Source: Gemmatimonadota bacterium | GTDB lineage: Bacteria; Gemmatimonadota; Gemmatimonadetes; Gemmatimonadales; Gemmatimonadaceae | Assembly (NCBI GenBank): GCA_040388625.1 | Contig: JAZKBK010000005.1 | Coordinates: 62,001 to 126,000 of the forward strand | DNA length: 64,000 nt | Reading direction: 5' to 3' | In this document: one piece after another, positions 9,805 to 20,000 of the stretch | Position numbering within the stretch: position 1 is the stretch's first letter | Layout of the letters: each line of letters begins with the position of its first letter | Position numbers and translations under genes: made by a program | Notes under the pieces: generated by a model | Told to the model about the DNA's origin: nothing | What the model saw: only the letters and a program-made list of their open reading frames with translations | Databases searched by the model: none

Positions 9805-10362
9805 ATGAGAGTAATCATCCGTACAGCTGCCGCCGTCGCATTGCTATTCACCGCCGCGGCTGTCTCAGGCGCACAGAAGACCACGCAGCTTGGCACGGGT
9901 GGCGGCGGCAGCCCGCACGTCAAGACGGACTGGACGATCGGCACTGCACACATCTCGATCTCGTATGGCCGCCCTGCGTTGAAAGGCCGTGCCGAGGCGA
10001 CGTTGATGCCAACTGGCAGGCCATGGCGTACTGGCGCGGATGAAGCGACGGTGCTCACCACGGACAGGAGACTCACCTTTGGATCTGTCGCCCTCGCCCC
10101 CGGAAGCTACACCATCAATACAGTGCCGGGCGCAGCGTCGTGGCAGCTGGTACTGGGCAAGCTGGGCAGCCCCAAGCAGTGGGGAATACCGTATAAGAAG
10201 GAGCTGGAGATCGGCCGCGCCCCGATGGTACTTGGCAAGACCGCGGCGCCGGTCGAGCAGCTGACCATTTCCATCGATGCCGAAAGATCCGGAAGTGGCG
10301 GACTTCTCCGCATCGAGTGGGGGAGCACGAGCGCGGCGACAATGTTCACGATCGGATCGTAA
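9805..10362 (+). CDS. DUF2911 family exported protein
   Basis: 185 residues with a signal peptide ending VSGAQ. The DUF2911 core is visible: ISISYGRPALKGR, WRTGADEATVLTTDRRLTFG and APGSYTINTVPG. A periplasmic beta-sandwich protein of unknown function. ATG 9805 comes after GCCGAGAGAACG, a usable ribosome site. Confidence 0.85.
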   Translation: MRVIIRTAAAVALLFTAAAVSGAQKTTQLGTGGGGSPHVKTDWTIGTAHISISYGRPALKGRAEATLMPTGRPWRTGADEATVLTTDRRLTFGSVALAPGSYTINTVPGAASWQLVLGKLGSPKQWGIPYKKELEIGRAPMVLGKTAAPVEQLTISIDAERSGSGGLLRIEWGSTSAATMFTIGS

Positions 10363-10396
10363 ACCGGATCGGTGCGCGCGCCGCAGCGTTACGCCA

Positions 10397-10774
10397 TCAT
10401 GGCGCGGCTGCGGTCGCGCCCTTGATCCTTTTCGCAAGATTATCGCCGATTCCCATTGCAATGAGGCCCACGAGAAGGTGCAGAACCTGGATCACCCAGT
10501 GCGCCGATCCCTGCATCAGCGCTCGCTGAGTCATGCCGAGCGCGAGGACCACGATTCCCCAGATGAAGCCAAGCGCAATGAGGCCACCGGATTGATGTGC
10601 AGCTATGGCGACGCCGGCGAGAACCCAGAGCGCGATCACGAACAGCACGCCGATCAGCATGTGTGCGTTCACCAGCTGCAGCGCATGGCCGGTCCAGAAG
10701 AACAGGCCCAGTATGATCAGTATCAAACCGAACAGACGCACGACAATCTGCGCCACTGCGGTAGTCGTCCTCAT
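10397..10774 (-). CDS. Small four-helix membrane protein
   Basis: 125 residues, about four membrane helices (IVVRLFGLILIILGLFFW; MLIGVLFVIALWVLAGVAI; LIALGFIWGIVVLALGM; VIQVLHLLVGLIAMGIG). AGGAGAATCAATTG before ATG 10774 defines the start; an in-frame upstream ATG at 10810 is less likely. No family recognised. Inner-membrane location inferred. Confidence 0.75.
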   Translation of the reverse strand: MRTTTAVAQIVVRLFGLILIILGLFFWTGHALQLVNAHMLIGVLFVIALWVLAGVAIAAHQSGGLIALGFIWGIVVLALGMTQRALMQGSAHWVIQVLHLLVGLIAMGIGDNLAKRIKGATAAAP

Positions 10775-10955
10775 CAATTGATTCTCCTCTTGGTCGATGC
10801 GGAACTGCAAACTCTCGGGGAACGATGGGGCAGATACTTTGGGTACGTCAAGTATCTGGCCGGGTCAATTATCGCGAATCTTCTGGAAGTGACCCGGAAT
10901 GTGGTGTCGATGCGTCATCGAGCGTATAACTACATATGACCAAATAGACACGCAC

Positions 10956-11450
10956 ATGCCGATCCATTCCGAGTTCTTTTTCTTTACCTCGGCGTTCGTA
11001 CTGGGAGTCGTAGCCGGAATGCGCAGCATGATGGCACCGGCGGTACTGGCGCTGACGCTGTGGCGTCGTCCGGAATACGTCCCCGCCAGTGCGCCGGCGC
11101 AGTGGCTTGCGCTCTTTCCCGTCGCCGCAGTGCTTGGCATCGCGGCGCTGGGCGAGCTTGTAGCCGACAAGCTGCCGATGACACCAAACCGTACCGCGCT
11201 CGGGCCATTTGTAGTCAGGCTCGTGACCGGCTCGATCACAGGGGCTGCGCTGGTGCAGGTGGGGGGAATCAATCCCTGGGCCGGAGCGGCATGCGGCGCA
11301 GTCGGCGCGATTGCCGGGACGTTCGGAATGTTTCACCTACGCAAGTTTGCCGGGCGCGTTACCGGAATCAGCGATCCGTACATTGGTGCGATCGAGGATG
11401 TGGTTGCGATCGCGATTGCGGCGACGGTCGTTGCGCGGCTCGTGGGGTGA
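10956..11450 (+). CDS. DUF4126 family membrane protein
   Basis: 164 residues with several membrane helices. VLGVVAGMRSMMAPAVLAL at the N-terminus and AVGAIAGTFGMFHLRKFAG plus YIGAIEDVVAIAIA at the C-terminus match DUF4126. Function unknown. The ATG at 10956 is chosen because the family starts just before this first helix. Confidence 0.82.
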   Translation: MPIHSEFFFFTSAFVLGVVAGMRSMMAPAVLALTLWRRPEYVPASAPAQWLALFPVAAVLGIAALGELVADKLPMTPNRTALGPFVVRLVTGSITGAALVQVGGINPWAGAACGAVGAIAGTFGMFHLRKFAGRVTGISDPYIGAIEDVVAIAIAATVVARLVG

Positions 11451-11479
11451 TGGCGCGCGGGTAAATCCGCGGTTCATCC

Positions 11480-11611
11480 AATTCTGATCTCACGTGAAGG
11501 GGCCAGGCGCGGATTTATCCGCCAATTCCGATCTCACCTGAAAGGGCCCGGCGCGGATTTATCCGCCAATTCCGATCTCACCTGAAGGGGCCAGGCGCGG
11601 ATTTATCCGCG
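11480..11611. repeat. Three tandem 44-bp repeats ending in a dispersed palindrome
   Basis: Three head-to-tail copies (11480-11523, 11524-11567, 11568-11611) differ at only a few positions. Each starts AATTCyGATCTCACsTGAA and ends with the inverted repeat GGCGCGGAT-tt-ATCCGCC. The third copy extends into GCGCCCTAC and overlaps the 3' end of the ATP-grasp gene. Related single palindromes lie at 17009-17032 and 27197-27216. Confidence 0.9.
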
Positions 11612-12463
11612 CCCTACTACTACGGCCTCGGCGAAACGCGCGGCGCCAGATGTAGTGTGCGAGAAGAACAGCGACGGCTCCAGCATCTCCAGTTCGAGCA
11701 GTACGAAGCCAGCATCGGTTTCTATTCCATCCACGCGCGCGTACAGCCACGGCGATGGCGCGACATCGAGCACGCGCTGCGCGGCCCGTATGACTTCACC
11801 GTCCGGCTGGTCGGTGATCGACCGGCCGCCAAATCCGGTCTGAACACGAAAATCTCCTTCGGTTGGCATCTTCCGCACCGCGTGACTGAAGTCGCCATCG
11901 ATGAACATCAGCGACCACTCGCCTCGTGTCTGGATCTCGGGCATGAACGGCTGCACCATTACATCACCAGCATCGAGTGACTCGGCGAATTGCACGCCGA
12001 CGTCGAGCACCGTGGCGTGCGACACGCGCCATGTGCGGGTGGCGGCCGCGGAGATCACCGGCTTGACCACAGCATCCATCCATCCACGCTCCGCGAGCAG
12101 GCCGCCGAGGTCGGGCTTGGTGCCCTTCTCCAGCCATTCGGTGGGAACGATGGACACGCCCGCCCGCTCCAGATCACGGAGATACGTCTTTTCCATGTTC
12201 CAGCGCAGCACCGCTGGCGGATTCCACATCGGAGCGCCCGCGGCCTCGAGCGCATCGATCCATGCCCGAAATTCCGCGGCGTGGTGATGGTAATCCCACG
12301 TCGAACGAATGATTATCGCGTCAAAAGCGGCCCAATCGACCGATGGGTCGTTCCAGATCGCAGCGGCGACCCGAGCACGACGTCTTTCCAGCTGGGCGAC
12401 CGCGAGCTGGTCATCCGGAGTCAGGTCCGGGTGAGCGGTTGAAGTAACGAATGCAATGTTCAC
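11603..12463 (-). CDS. ATP-grasp ligase-like protein
   Basis: 286 residues resembling the RimK/glutathione-synthetase-like ATP-grasp fold. An N-terminal domain carries IIIRSTWDYHHHAAEFRAWI. The ATP-binding part includes MDAVVKPVISAAATRTWRV, and VMVQPFMPEIQTRGEWSLMF is followed by FVLLELEMLEPSLFF with metal-binding acidic residues. The start is GTG at 12463. The stop codon lies at the centre of the palindrome in the third 44-bp repeat, so the last residues (GRG) are encoded by repeat DNA. The substrate is unknown; enzymes of this kind join an amine or thiol to a carboxylate. Confidence 0.82.
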   Translation of the reverse strand: MNIAFVTSTAHPDLTPDDQLAVAQLERRRARVAAAIWNDPSVDWAAFDAIIIRSTWDYHHHAAEFRAWIDALEAAGAPMWNPPAVLRWNMEKTYLRDLERAGVSIVPTEWLEKGTKPDLGGLLAERGWMDAVVKPVISAAATRTWRVSHATVLDVGVQFAESLDAGDVMVQPFMPEIQTRGEWSLMFIDGDFSHAVRKMPTEGDFRVQTGFGGRSITDQPDGEVIRAAQRVLDVAPSPWLYARVDGIETDAGFVLLELEMLEPSLFFSHTTSGAARFAEAVVVGRG

Positions 12464-12658
12464 CAGACAATGATTTCATGATGCCGCTCCAGGAACAAGT
12501 GCCAGCGACAAGAGCCAGGAACAAGTCTCGGGGCAAGTGCGAAGTGCGCGCCGATTGTCCATATTTTACGCGGACGAATTCACCGTAGCTCTCGTTGCCG
12601 TTTCAGTGCCCGAATATCGGCGAAAACTGGCAAAATCATCGCTGGATCTGAGGCAGGA

Positions 12659-14833
12659 ATGAAAAGAATCGCTCTTGTAGTCGCTGTGGCATTGGGATCG
12701 GTCGCCCCGCAACTCACCAACGCTCAGACCGCCCAGGACGTCGCACGCTGGCAGAAGGAGGCGCAGAGCGTCACGATCACCAGGGACGACTGGGGGATCG
12801 CGCACGTCCGCGGGAAGACCGACGCGGATGCTGTCTTTGGGATGATCTACGCGCAGGCGGAGGACGATTTCAATCGCGTCGAGACCAATTACCTGAACTC
12901 GATGGGACGTCTCGCCGAAGCGGAAGGCGAGCCGGCGATCTATCAGGATCTTCGCATGAAGCTTTTCATCGACCCTGATTCGATGAAGACGCTGTATGCG
13001 TCGAGCCCCGAGTGGCTCAAGAAGCTGATGAACTCCTGGGCTGACGGCCTCAACTATTACATGTACAAGCACCCCGACGTGAAGCCGCGCGCGATCAAGC
13101 ACTACGAGCCGTGGATGGCGCTGTCGTTCAGCGAAGGGAGCATCGGCGGTGACATCGAGCGCGTGAACCTCAAGCAGTTGCAGGCATTCTACGGTGGCGG
13201 TCCGGTAACCGCCGAGCCGGCGTCGGGTGTTCTCCCGCCGCCCGAGCCGGGCGGATCGAATGGAATGGCGGTTGCTCCGTCGAATACAAGAGATCACCAT
13301 GCGCTGTTGTTGATCAACCCTCACACGTCGTTCTTCTTCCGATCTGAATTGCAGATGACGAGCGATGAGGGACTCAACGCGTACGGTGCCGTGACGTGGG
13401 GCCAGTTCTTCGTGTACCAGGGCTTCAACACGCGCGTCGGCTGGATGCACACATCGAGTGCCGTGAATGCGGTATCGGAGTTTCTCGAGACCGTCGAGAA
13501 GAAGGGCGATCGCTTCTACTACAAGTATGGGAACGAAGAGCGGCCGATGGTGACCAGGACGATCACCGTGCCATACATGACCGCAAGCGGAATGGCCAGC
13601 AAGACGTTCACCGCCTATTACACGCTCCATGGTCCCGTCATAAGAAAGAGCGACGGAAGATGGGTGACGATCGAGCTGATGCAGCGCCCGCAGATCGCGC
13701 TCATCCAGTCGTACATGCGCACCAAGGCGATGAACTACAAGGAGTACGAGAAGACGATGGAGTTGCACGGCAACTCGTCCAACAACACCATCTACGCAGA
13801 CGCCGACGGCAACATCGCGTACTGGCATGCGAACTACATTCCACGTCGCGACACGTCGTTCGACTGGACTCATCCGGTTGACGGCAGCAATTCCAGGACC
13901 GCCTGGGGTCCCGTGTTGTCCGTTGCGGAAACGCCGCATCTGCTGAATCCAAAGAACGGCTGGTTGTACAACAGCAACAACTGGCCGTGGTCGGCAGCCG
14001 GCGCGTACAGCCCCAAGCAGAAGGACTTCCCGAGCTACGTCGATGTCGGAGTCGAGTCTGCACGCGGCCTGCATGCGATCCGCGTTCTTTCCGACAAGAA
14101 GGATTTCACGATCGAGTCGTTGCGTGCAGCCGCGTATGACAGCTATCTGCCAGCGTTCGCGATCATGGTTCCACCACTGGTCAAGGCGTGGGACGATGCT
14201 CCTTCTTCCAATCCGCTCAAGGCGAAGCTCGCCGAGCAGATCGCCGTCCTGCGCAAGTGGGATTACCGTTGGGGCGTCAATTCAATTCCAACGTCGCTGG
14301 CGGTATTCTGGGGCACGGAGCTTGGCCATACGAACCGCCACGCAACCGCGGGAATGTCGCCGGAGAAGTACGCGGCCAATGAGGCGACTCCGCAACAGCA
14401 GCTGGAAGCTCTCGCTGCCGCGTCCGACAAACTCACAGCGGATTTCGGAACGTGGAAGACGCCGTGGGGCGACATCAATCGCTACCAGCGCAACAACGGT
14501 GACATCGAGCAGAAGTTCGATGACTCCAAGCCAAGCATCCCGGTCGGCTTCACGTCGTCGCTGTGGGGCTCGCTGGCTTCGTTCGGCGCCCGCCCATATC
14601 CGGGAACCAAAAAGTGGTACGGCACCAGCGGCAACAGCTTTGTCTCGGTAGTCGAGTTTGGCGACAGCGTGCGCGCGGTGGCGATCACGGCTGGTGGCGA
14701 GAGCGGCCATCCGAGCTCTCCGCACTTCAACGACGAAGCGGAACGGTATGCGACCGGTAATCTGAGACCGGTCTACTACTATCCATCGCAACTGAAGGGA
14801 CATACGGAGCGGGTGTATCATCCGGGGAACTAG
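12659..14833 (+). CDS. Penicillin acylase family Ntn hydrolase
   Basis: A 724-residue periplasmic amidase of the penicillin/acyl-homoserine-lactone acylase family. Signal peptide (MKRIALVVAVALG to TNAQ), alpha chain with ITRDDWGIAHVRGKTDADA, a linker, and the self-cleavage site GGSNGMAVAPSNT, where Ser200 becomes the N-terminal nucleophile of the beta chain. Downstream are DADGNIAYWHANYIP and a C-terminal SGHPSSPHFNDEAE typical of the family. The ribosome site GAGGCAGGA precedes ATG 12659. The substrate could be a lactone signal, lipopeptide or aculeacin-like amide; sequence alone does not decide. Confidence 0.92.
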   Translation: MKRIALVVAVALGSVAPQLTNAQTAQDVARWQKEAQSVTITRDDWGIAHVRGKTDADAVFGMIYAQAEDDFNRVETNYLNSMGRLAEAEGEPAIYQDLRMKLFIDPDSMKTLYASSPEWLKKLMNSWADGLNYYMYKHPDVKPRAIKHYEPWMALSFSEGSIGGDIERVNLKQLQAFYGGGPVTAEPASGVLPPPEPGGSNGMAVAPSNTRDHHALLLINPHTSFFFRSELQMTSDEGLNAYGAVTWGQFFVYQGFNTRVGWMHTSSAVNAVSEFLETVEKKGDRFYYKYGNEERPMVTRTITVPYMTASGMASKTFTAYYTLHGPVIRKSDGRWVTIELMQRPQIALIQSYMRTKAMNYKEYEKTMELHGNSSNNTIYADADGNIAYWHANYIPRRDTSFDWTHPVDGSNSRTAWGPVLSVAETPHLLNPKNGWLYNSNNWPWSAAGAYSPKQKDFPSYVDVGVESARGLHAIRVLSDKKDFTIESLRAAAYDSYLPAFAIMVPPLVKAWDDAPSSNPLKAKLAEQIAVLRKWDYRWGVNSIPTSLAVFWGTELGHTNRHATAGMSPEKYAANEATPQQQLEALAAASDKLTADFGTWKTPWGDINRYQRNNGDIEQKFDDSKPSIPVGFTSSLWGSLASFGARPYPGTKKWYGTSGNSFVSVVEFGDSVRAVAITAGGESGHPSSPHFNDEAERYATGNLRPVYYYPSQLKGHTERVYHPGN

Positions 14834-14921
14834 CGGAGCCCGTTTCACTTGGTGAAACATGCGCCGGTCGCTACCATGTGGATGGATGGCGCGACCGACG
14901 CATGACACGTAAGATTCCCGT

Positions 14922-16937
14922 ATGGCCACGTCGTATCGATCGATAGTCTCGCTGCTTCTCGCACTCGGCGCCGCGCCAGTGCTCCCCGCCCAATCCCGGC
15001 CCGCTCCGACTGTAACGTCGGACGGAATATTGCAGAGCAAGCGTCCCATTCCGGGCTCCGTTTACGAATCGCCCGCGTTTACGCGCGCCGTTCTGAAGGG
15101 AACGCGCACGCGCACCGGCGTGCCGGGCCCGAACAGCTGGGTTCAGCACGCGCGCTACAAGATCGATGCGAAGCTGGATCCCGCGACCAATACTGTCAGC
15201 GGGTCCGAGCACGTCGTCTATCTCAACAACTCACCGGATACGCTCCCGTATCTGATGGTGCATCTGTACCAGAACGTGTTCCGCCCCGAGAGCCAGCGCA
15301 GGGACGCAGCTCCGATTACCGACGGGATCAAGCTCGCGCGCGTCGCAGTGGAGGGAACGCAGCTTGCGCAGCAGAGCCAGAGTCAGGGCAGACGCGCCCG
15401 CGGATCTGCGAATGCAGCCGGCTACAGCGTGGATGGTACCGTCATGCGGATCGCGCTCGCCAGGCCGCTCATGCCGCACGACAGCGTGTCGCTCGATTTT
15501 GCGTGGTCCTACAATCCCGCGATGACTCCGTCCGATGGAAGGGAAGGGCGCGACGATCATCTCTATTTCATGGGATACTGGTATCCGCAGATCGCAGTGT
15601 ACGACGACGTCGATGGCTGGGTCGCGGATCAGTACGTGCTGCAGGCGGAGTTCTACATGGAGCCCGCGGACTACGACGTCACGGTCACCGCACCGCGCGG
15701 TTGGGTCGTCGGTGCTACGGGATCGCTCCAGAACGCGGACGCGATCCTCAGCTCCACTGCGCGCGCGAAGCTCGCCGAGGCTCGGCGCAGCGGCAAGGTC
15801 GTGACGATCAGTACGCCGAGTGATGGTGCTGCAGCGTTCGCGAGCAGAGCACCGATGGTGACGTGGCACTTCACCGCGCCGGATTTACGTGATTTCGCAT
15901 GGGGCGCCAGCGATCGCTATGTGTGGGACGCCACTCGCGCACTCGTGGCCGACTCCGGCCAGAAGGCCGATACCGTCGACATCTTCAGCTTCTATCGCAT
16001 AAGTCCGGCTGCTGCGGCGTGGGCGGTTGGTGGCGCGCGGTACACTCGCGATGCCATCGAACAGCTTTCCGCGTATCTGTGGAAATACCCGTGGCCGACG
16101 ATGACGTCGATGGAAGGCGTCCTGACCGGCGGCGGCATGGAGTATCCGCGCATGACGTTGATGCAGCCATGGGCCGATACGTTGTCACTCGCTGGCGACC
16201 TCATGCACGAGACCGGACACATGTGGTTCCCCATGATGGTCGGATCCAACGAGACGCGCTATACCTGGATGGACGAAGGATTCACGCAGTTCGACGAGGC
16301 GCAGGGATTGCGCGTGCTGTACGGAGAGCCGCGCAAGGGCGGTCGCATCGCGGACACCGAGCAGGGTCAACGCCTGCTGTACACACGCACGGCTGCTGCG
16401 GGTGACGACCAGATATTGATGACGCGCGGCGATCTGTTTCCGCCGGCGACGTACAACATCATGTTCTACGACAAGACGGCGCAGGTTCTCGCCGCCTTGC
16501 GCGGCATGTTGGGTGAGCCGACGTTCCACCACGCATTCCGCGAATACGGCAAGCACTGGGTCGGCAGGCATCCGTATCCGAACGACTTCTTCAATGCGAT
16601 GGATGCTGGCGCCAAGCAGGATCTCAGCTGGTTCTGGAACACGTGGTTCTACAATGCATGGCCTCTGGATCAGGCAATTACGAGCGTGACTCCCGACGCA
16701 AACGGCGTCGCGATAACGATCGAGGATCACGGCCTTGCACCGATGCCGGTGAAGCTGGCCGTCACACGCGCCGACAGGACTGTGCAACGTATCGACATCC
16801 CGGTGGATGTCTGGCTCAATGGCGCACGGAGTTACGTTGCGCACGTTGCGGCGACACCAGGAGTAGTACGCGTCGAGATCGATCCGGACGGATTGTTTCC
16901 GGATATCAACCGCAAGAACCAGGTGTGGATTAAATAA
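14922..16937 (+). CDS. M1 family metallopeptidase (exported)
   Basis: 671 residues, signal peptide ending LPAQ, an N-terminal beta saddle (SGSEHVVYLNNS), and a gluzincin catalytic domain. The zinc motif HETGH starts at His429 and is followed by NETRYTWMDEGFTQF, which supplies the third zinc ligand 18 residues on. GGGMEYPRM is the exopeptidase GxMEN-like motif, altered here to GGGMEYP. A C-terminal beta domain closes the protein. A periplasmic or secreted aminopeptidase. It follows the acylase gene by 88 bp on the same strand. Confidence 0.9.
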   Translation: MATSYRSIVSLLLALGAAPVLPAQSRPAPTVTSDGILQSKRPIPGSVYESPAFTRAVLKGTRTRTGVPGPNSWVQHARYKIDAKLDPATNTVSGSEHVVYLNNSPDTLPYLMVHLYQNVFRPESQRRDAAPITDGIKLARVAVEGTQLAQQSQSQGRRARGSANAAGYSVDGTVMRIALARPLMPHDSVSLDFAWSYNPAMTPSDGREGRDDHLYFMGYWYPQIAVYDDVDGWVADQYVLQAEFYMEPADYDVTVTAPRGWVVGATGSLQNADAILSSTARAKLAEARRSGKVVTISTPSDGAAAFASRAPMVTWHFTAPDLRDFAWGASDRYVWDATRALVADSGQKADTVDIFSFYRISPAAAAWAVGGARYTRDAIEQLSAYLWKYPWPTMTSMEGVLTGGGMEYPRMTLMQPWADTLSLAGDLMHETGHMWFPMMVGSNETRYTWMDEGFTQFDEAQGLRVLYGEPRKGGRIADTEQGQRLLYTRTAAAGDDQILMTRGDLFPPATYNIMFYDKTAQVLAALRGMLGEPTFHHAFREYGKHWVGRHPYPNDFFNAMDAGAKQDLSWFWNTWFYNAWPLDQAITSVTPDANGVAITIEDHGLAPMPVKLAVTRADRTVQRIDIPVDVWLNGARSYVAHVAATPGVVRVEIDPDGLFPDINRKNQVWIK

Positions 16938-17008
16938 TCCCCGCTGTACGACGACGATCCCGGCGCGTTTCGCGTCGGTGTCGCGCACGTGATCGCCCGC
17001 ATCGGGGT

Positions 17009-17032
17009 GGGGCAGGCACGGAGGCCTGCCCC
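17009..17032. repeat. Dispersed GTAGGGG palindrome at tricorn gene 3' end
   Basis: Arms GGGGCAGGC (17009-17017) and GCCTGCCCC (17024-17032) flank a 6-nt loop. Read in the direction of the adjacent gene it begins G-TAG-GGGC, so its first bases form the TAG stop codon of the protease gene. It may serve as a terminator hairpin. It belongs with the elements at 11594-11613 and 27197-27216 by shape and placement, although its stem sequence differs. Confidence 0.72.
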
Positions 17033-20000
17033 TACGGCTCGTTCGGTACCAGTGGCTTCACTCTCTTCCCCCACATCGCCGGCGGCGGCTCGTGCGTTGC
17101 CCGATCTACCGGATGCTCGGCGAGCATCTTCATCGCGGTAGCGACAGCCTGCTCCAGCTGAGCATCGTGTCCGTCGGCGACATCCTTCGGCCAGTTCTCG
17201 ACGTCGATGTTCGGTGAAATTCCCTCGTTCTCCACCGCCCACGCCTTGCCGTCTTTCCTGAAGAACCCTCCGCGCGGTGCGTACATGATTCCGCCGTCGA
17301 CGAACAGCGGCGTATCCCATATCCCCACCAATCCGCCCCACGTCCGTTTGCCAACGAGCGGACCGACGCCACGGAACTTGAACATGTACGGCATGAGGTC
17401 TCCGCCCGATCCCGACATCTCGTTGATGATCATCACCTTGGGACCCCAGATTCCAGCTGCCGGGCTCGTGAAGGGATACCTGTCACCGACCGGATTGTTG
17501 AAGTAGCCGTCGATCGAGCGCTGCAATACGTCGATGATGTAGTCCGCAGCCGATCCGCCACCGTTGTATCGCTCGTCGATGATCGCGCCCTTGCGATCCT
17601 GCTGCGCGAAATAGTATCTGTTGAAGCTGCTGTAGCCGCCCTCTCCAGTGTTCGGAAGATGCACGTACGCAAGCTGTCCGTGCGACAACGAATCGACGAT
17701 GTGACGGTTGTGCTCGACCCATGCGCGCGCGCGCAACCCGGCGTCGTTCGCTATCGGAATCACATTCACCCGACGCGCTCCCTCCATCGTCGGGCGCGCA
17801 CTGACTGTCACTTCCGTCTGGTGGCTCGCCGTTCCGTCGAATGCGCGGTAGATACTCTCCGGAGCGCGAACGGGGATTCCGTTTACCGCAAGTATGTAGT
17901 CACCGACGTGCACGTCCACACCAGGAGCCGTGAGCGGAGCGCGCAGCTCCGGATTCCAGCTGTCGGTTCCGTAGATCTTGGTGATTCTGTAATAGCCGTT
18001 CTCGACGGCGAAGTCTGCACCCAGCAACCCGACCGTTACACGCGGGACCGCCGGCATGTCGCCGCCACGCACGAACGAGTGGCCGATCGCTATCTCCGAG
18101 CCCATCATGTCGAGCAGATAGTTGAGATCCGCGCGGTGCATGACGTAGGGAAGCAGCTGTCCGTACATCTCCTTCATCTTCGGCCAGTCGGTTCCCTGCA
18201 GATTCTTCAGATAGATGTAGTCGCGCTGATTCCGCCATCCCTCATCGAAGATCTGCTTGAACTCCGCCTTGGGATCGACCAGCATGCTCAATTGCGCGTT
18301 GAGCTTCCCCTTGCCTGCTGCCGGTGAAGTCGGCGACGTCGCGTCGACGAGAAACAGCGCACCCGTCGGGCCCGGTGTGCGGTACAACAGCTTCTTGCCG
18401 TCGGCACTTACAAAGAACTGCTGCACGTCGTGCACGAAATCGGTCGCCTTGCGATCCTTCAATTCGTATCTGTGAAGCACGGCGCCGAAAGCGGGGTTGT
18501 CCTCGGTCCCCGTCTGCGGGACGTTCTCCATGAAGAACACTGTGCCCGCCGATCCGGCGCGCAACTGATCGTAACCACGCTCCGCGATTCCCGACACGTC
18601 TACTACACGCTGTTGCAGGCCGTCGAAGTCGATCACGACATTGCGACGCGGCGCGAGCATCGCCTTGAGCGAATCCGACATCGGTTTCTTCGTCGTGTCG
18701 GATGTCGCCGTATCAGCCGCTGCCGCCTTCCGTGCCCGCGGAGCGCGTGGTGGCATTCCCGGAACCGGTGGCTCACTCGGGATACCTGCATCCTCGTCGC
18801 TCTCGGGGAGCAACGGTGATGGATCGGTCTTCTTCAATACCGCGAGATACAGCGCATCGGTCTCGAGGTGTCCGTAGCTGGACATGTCGAGCCAGCCGGA
18901 CCCGAGCCCAAAATCGGTGGAGGCGAGGAACCAGAGATACTTGCCGCTCGCGTCCCACGCCGGCGCCTTCGCGTCCGCGAGACCATCGGTCACCTGATGA
19001 GTCTTGCCGTCCGTAATGTCGTATACGAATATCGCGCGGTAGAGAGATGGAAGCCGTTTCGCGTACGCAACCCAGCGTGAGTCGGGACTCCATACCGGAT
19101 CCAGTGACCGATCGGGTACCATGAACTCGTCACCGCCGATGTCGGTTGCCTTTCCGGTCGCGACGTCGACTACCCACAGCCGCAGATCGGTGTCCTGCAA
19201 TACTATGTGCTTCCCGTCGGGCGACCACGACGGCGTGTAGTAGTGCGTCGGATGCGGCAGCGCGATCGAGCGCGCCGGCTTGCTTCCGTCGGCGGATGCG
19301 ATGACCAGCTGATACTCGCCCGATTTGTCGCTGAAGTATGAGATCCACTTGCCATCCGGCGACCATGCCGGATCTCGCTCCGCGGATCCGCTCGATTGCG
19401 TCATGTTGCGCACGTCGCCCTTCTCGGCGGGGACCGTGAAGATCTCGCCACGCGCTTCGATCGCCGCACGCTTGCCGGTCGGCGACAGCGCGATGCTTGC
19501 GATGTTGCGCGATACGTCCTTCCACTGCGGCATCATCCATGGGAAATCGCCGGCCACGTTGATGTTCACCACGTGTTCGCGACCGGTCTTCGGATCCAGC
19601 TCGTGAACGTAACCGCCCTGCTCGAACACAATCGCGTCGGCGTCCGCGTCCAGCGTCTTGACATCGAAGTCCGAGAAATCCGTTATCTGCTTCACCTGCT
19701 TCGACTGCATGTCGTACGACCACACGTTCGACACACCATCACGATCCGAGAGGAAGTACACCATATGGTTGCCGTACCAGACCGGATACATCTCCTTGGA
19801 GTTCGGACGCGGTACCGTGTCGACAGCCAGCGTCCTGGTATCCATGATCCAGATCGGACGATTCTGGCCACCGCGATAGTTGCGGCGCTCCTCGTCCCAC
19901 GAGTTGTTCATCCTGTAGGCGATGTGCGCGCCATCGGGCGAGATGTGTCCCTGATAGGCGCGATACATCGGCATCGCGACCGACGGCCCGCCTTCGACCG

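Noticed and set aside
11480-11611. Possible CRISPR array
   Set aside because: Units are contiguous with no variable spacers and no cas genes nearby; it is a simple tandem repeat.
12566-14074. 502-residue open frame opposite the penicillin-acylase gene
   Set aside because: Arg/Val/His-rich composition typical of GC-rich antisense shadows, no ribosome site, and full overlap with a clear enzyme gene.
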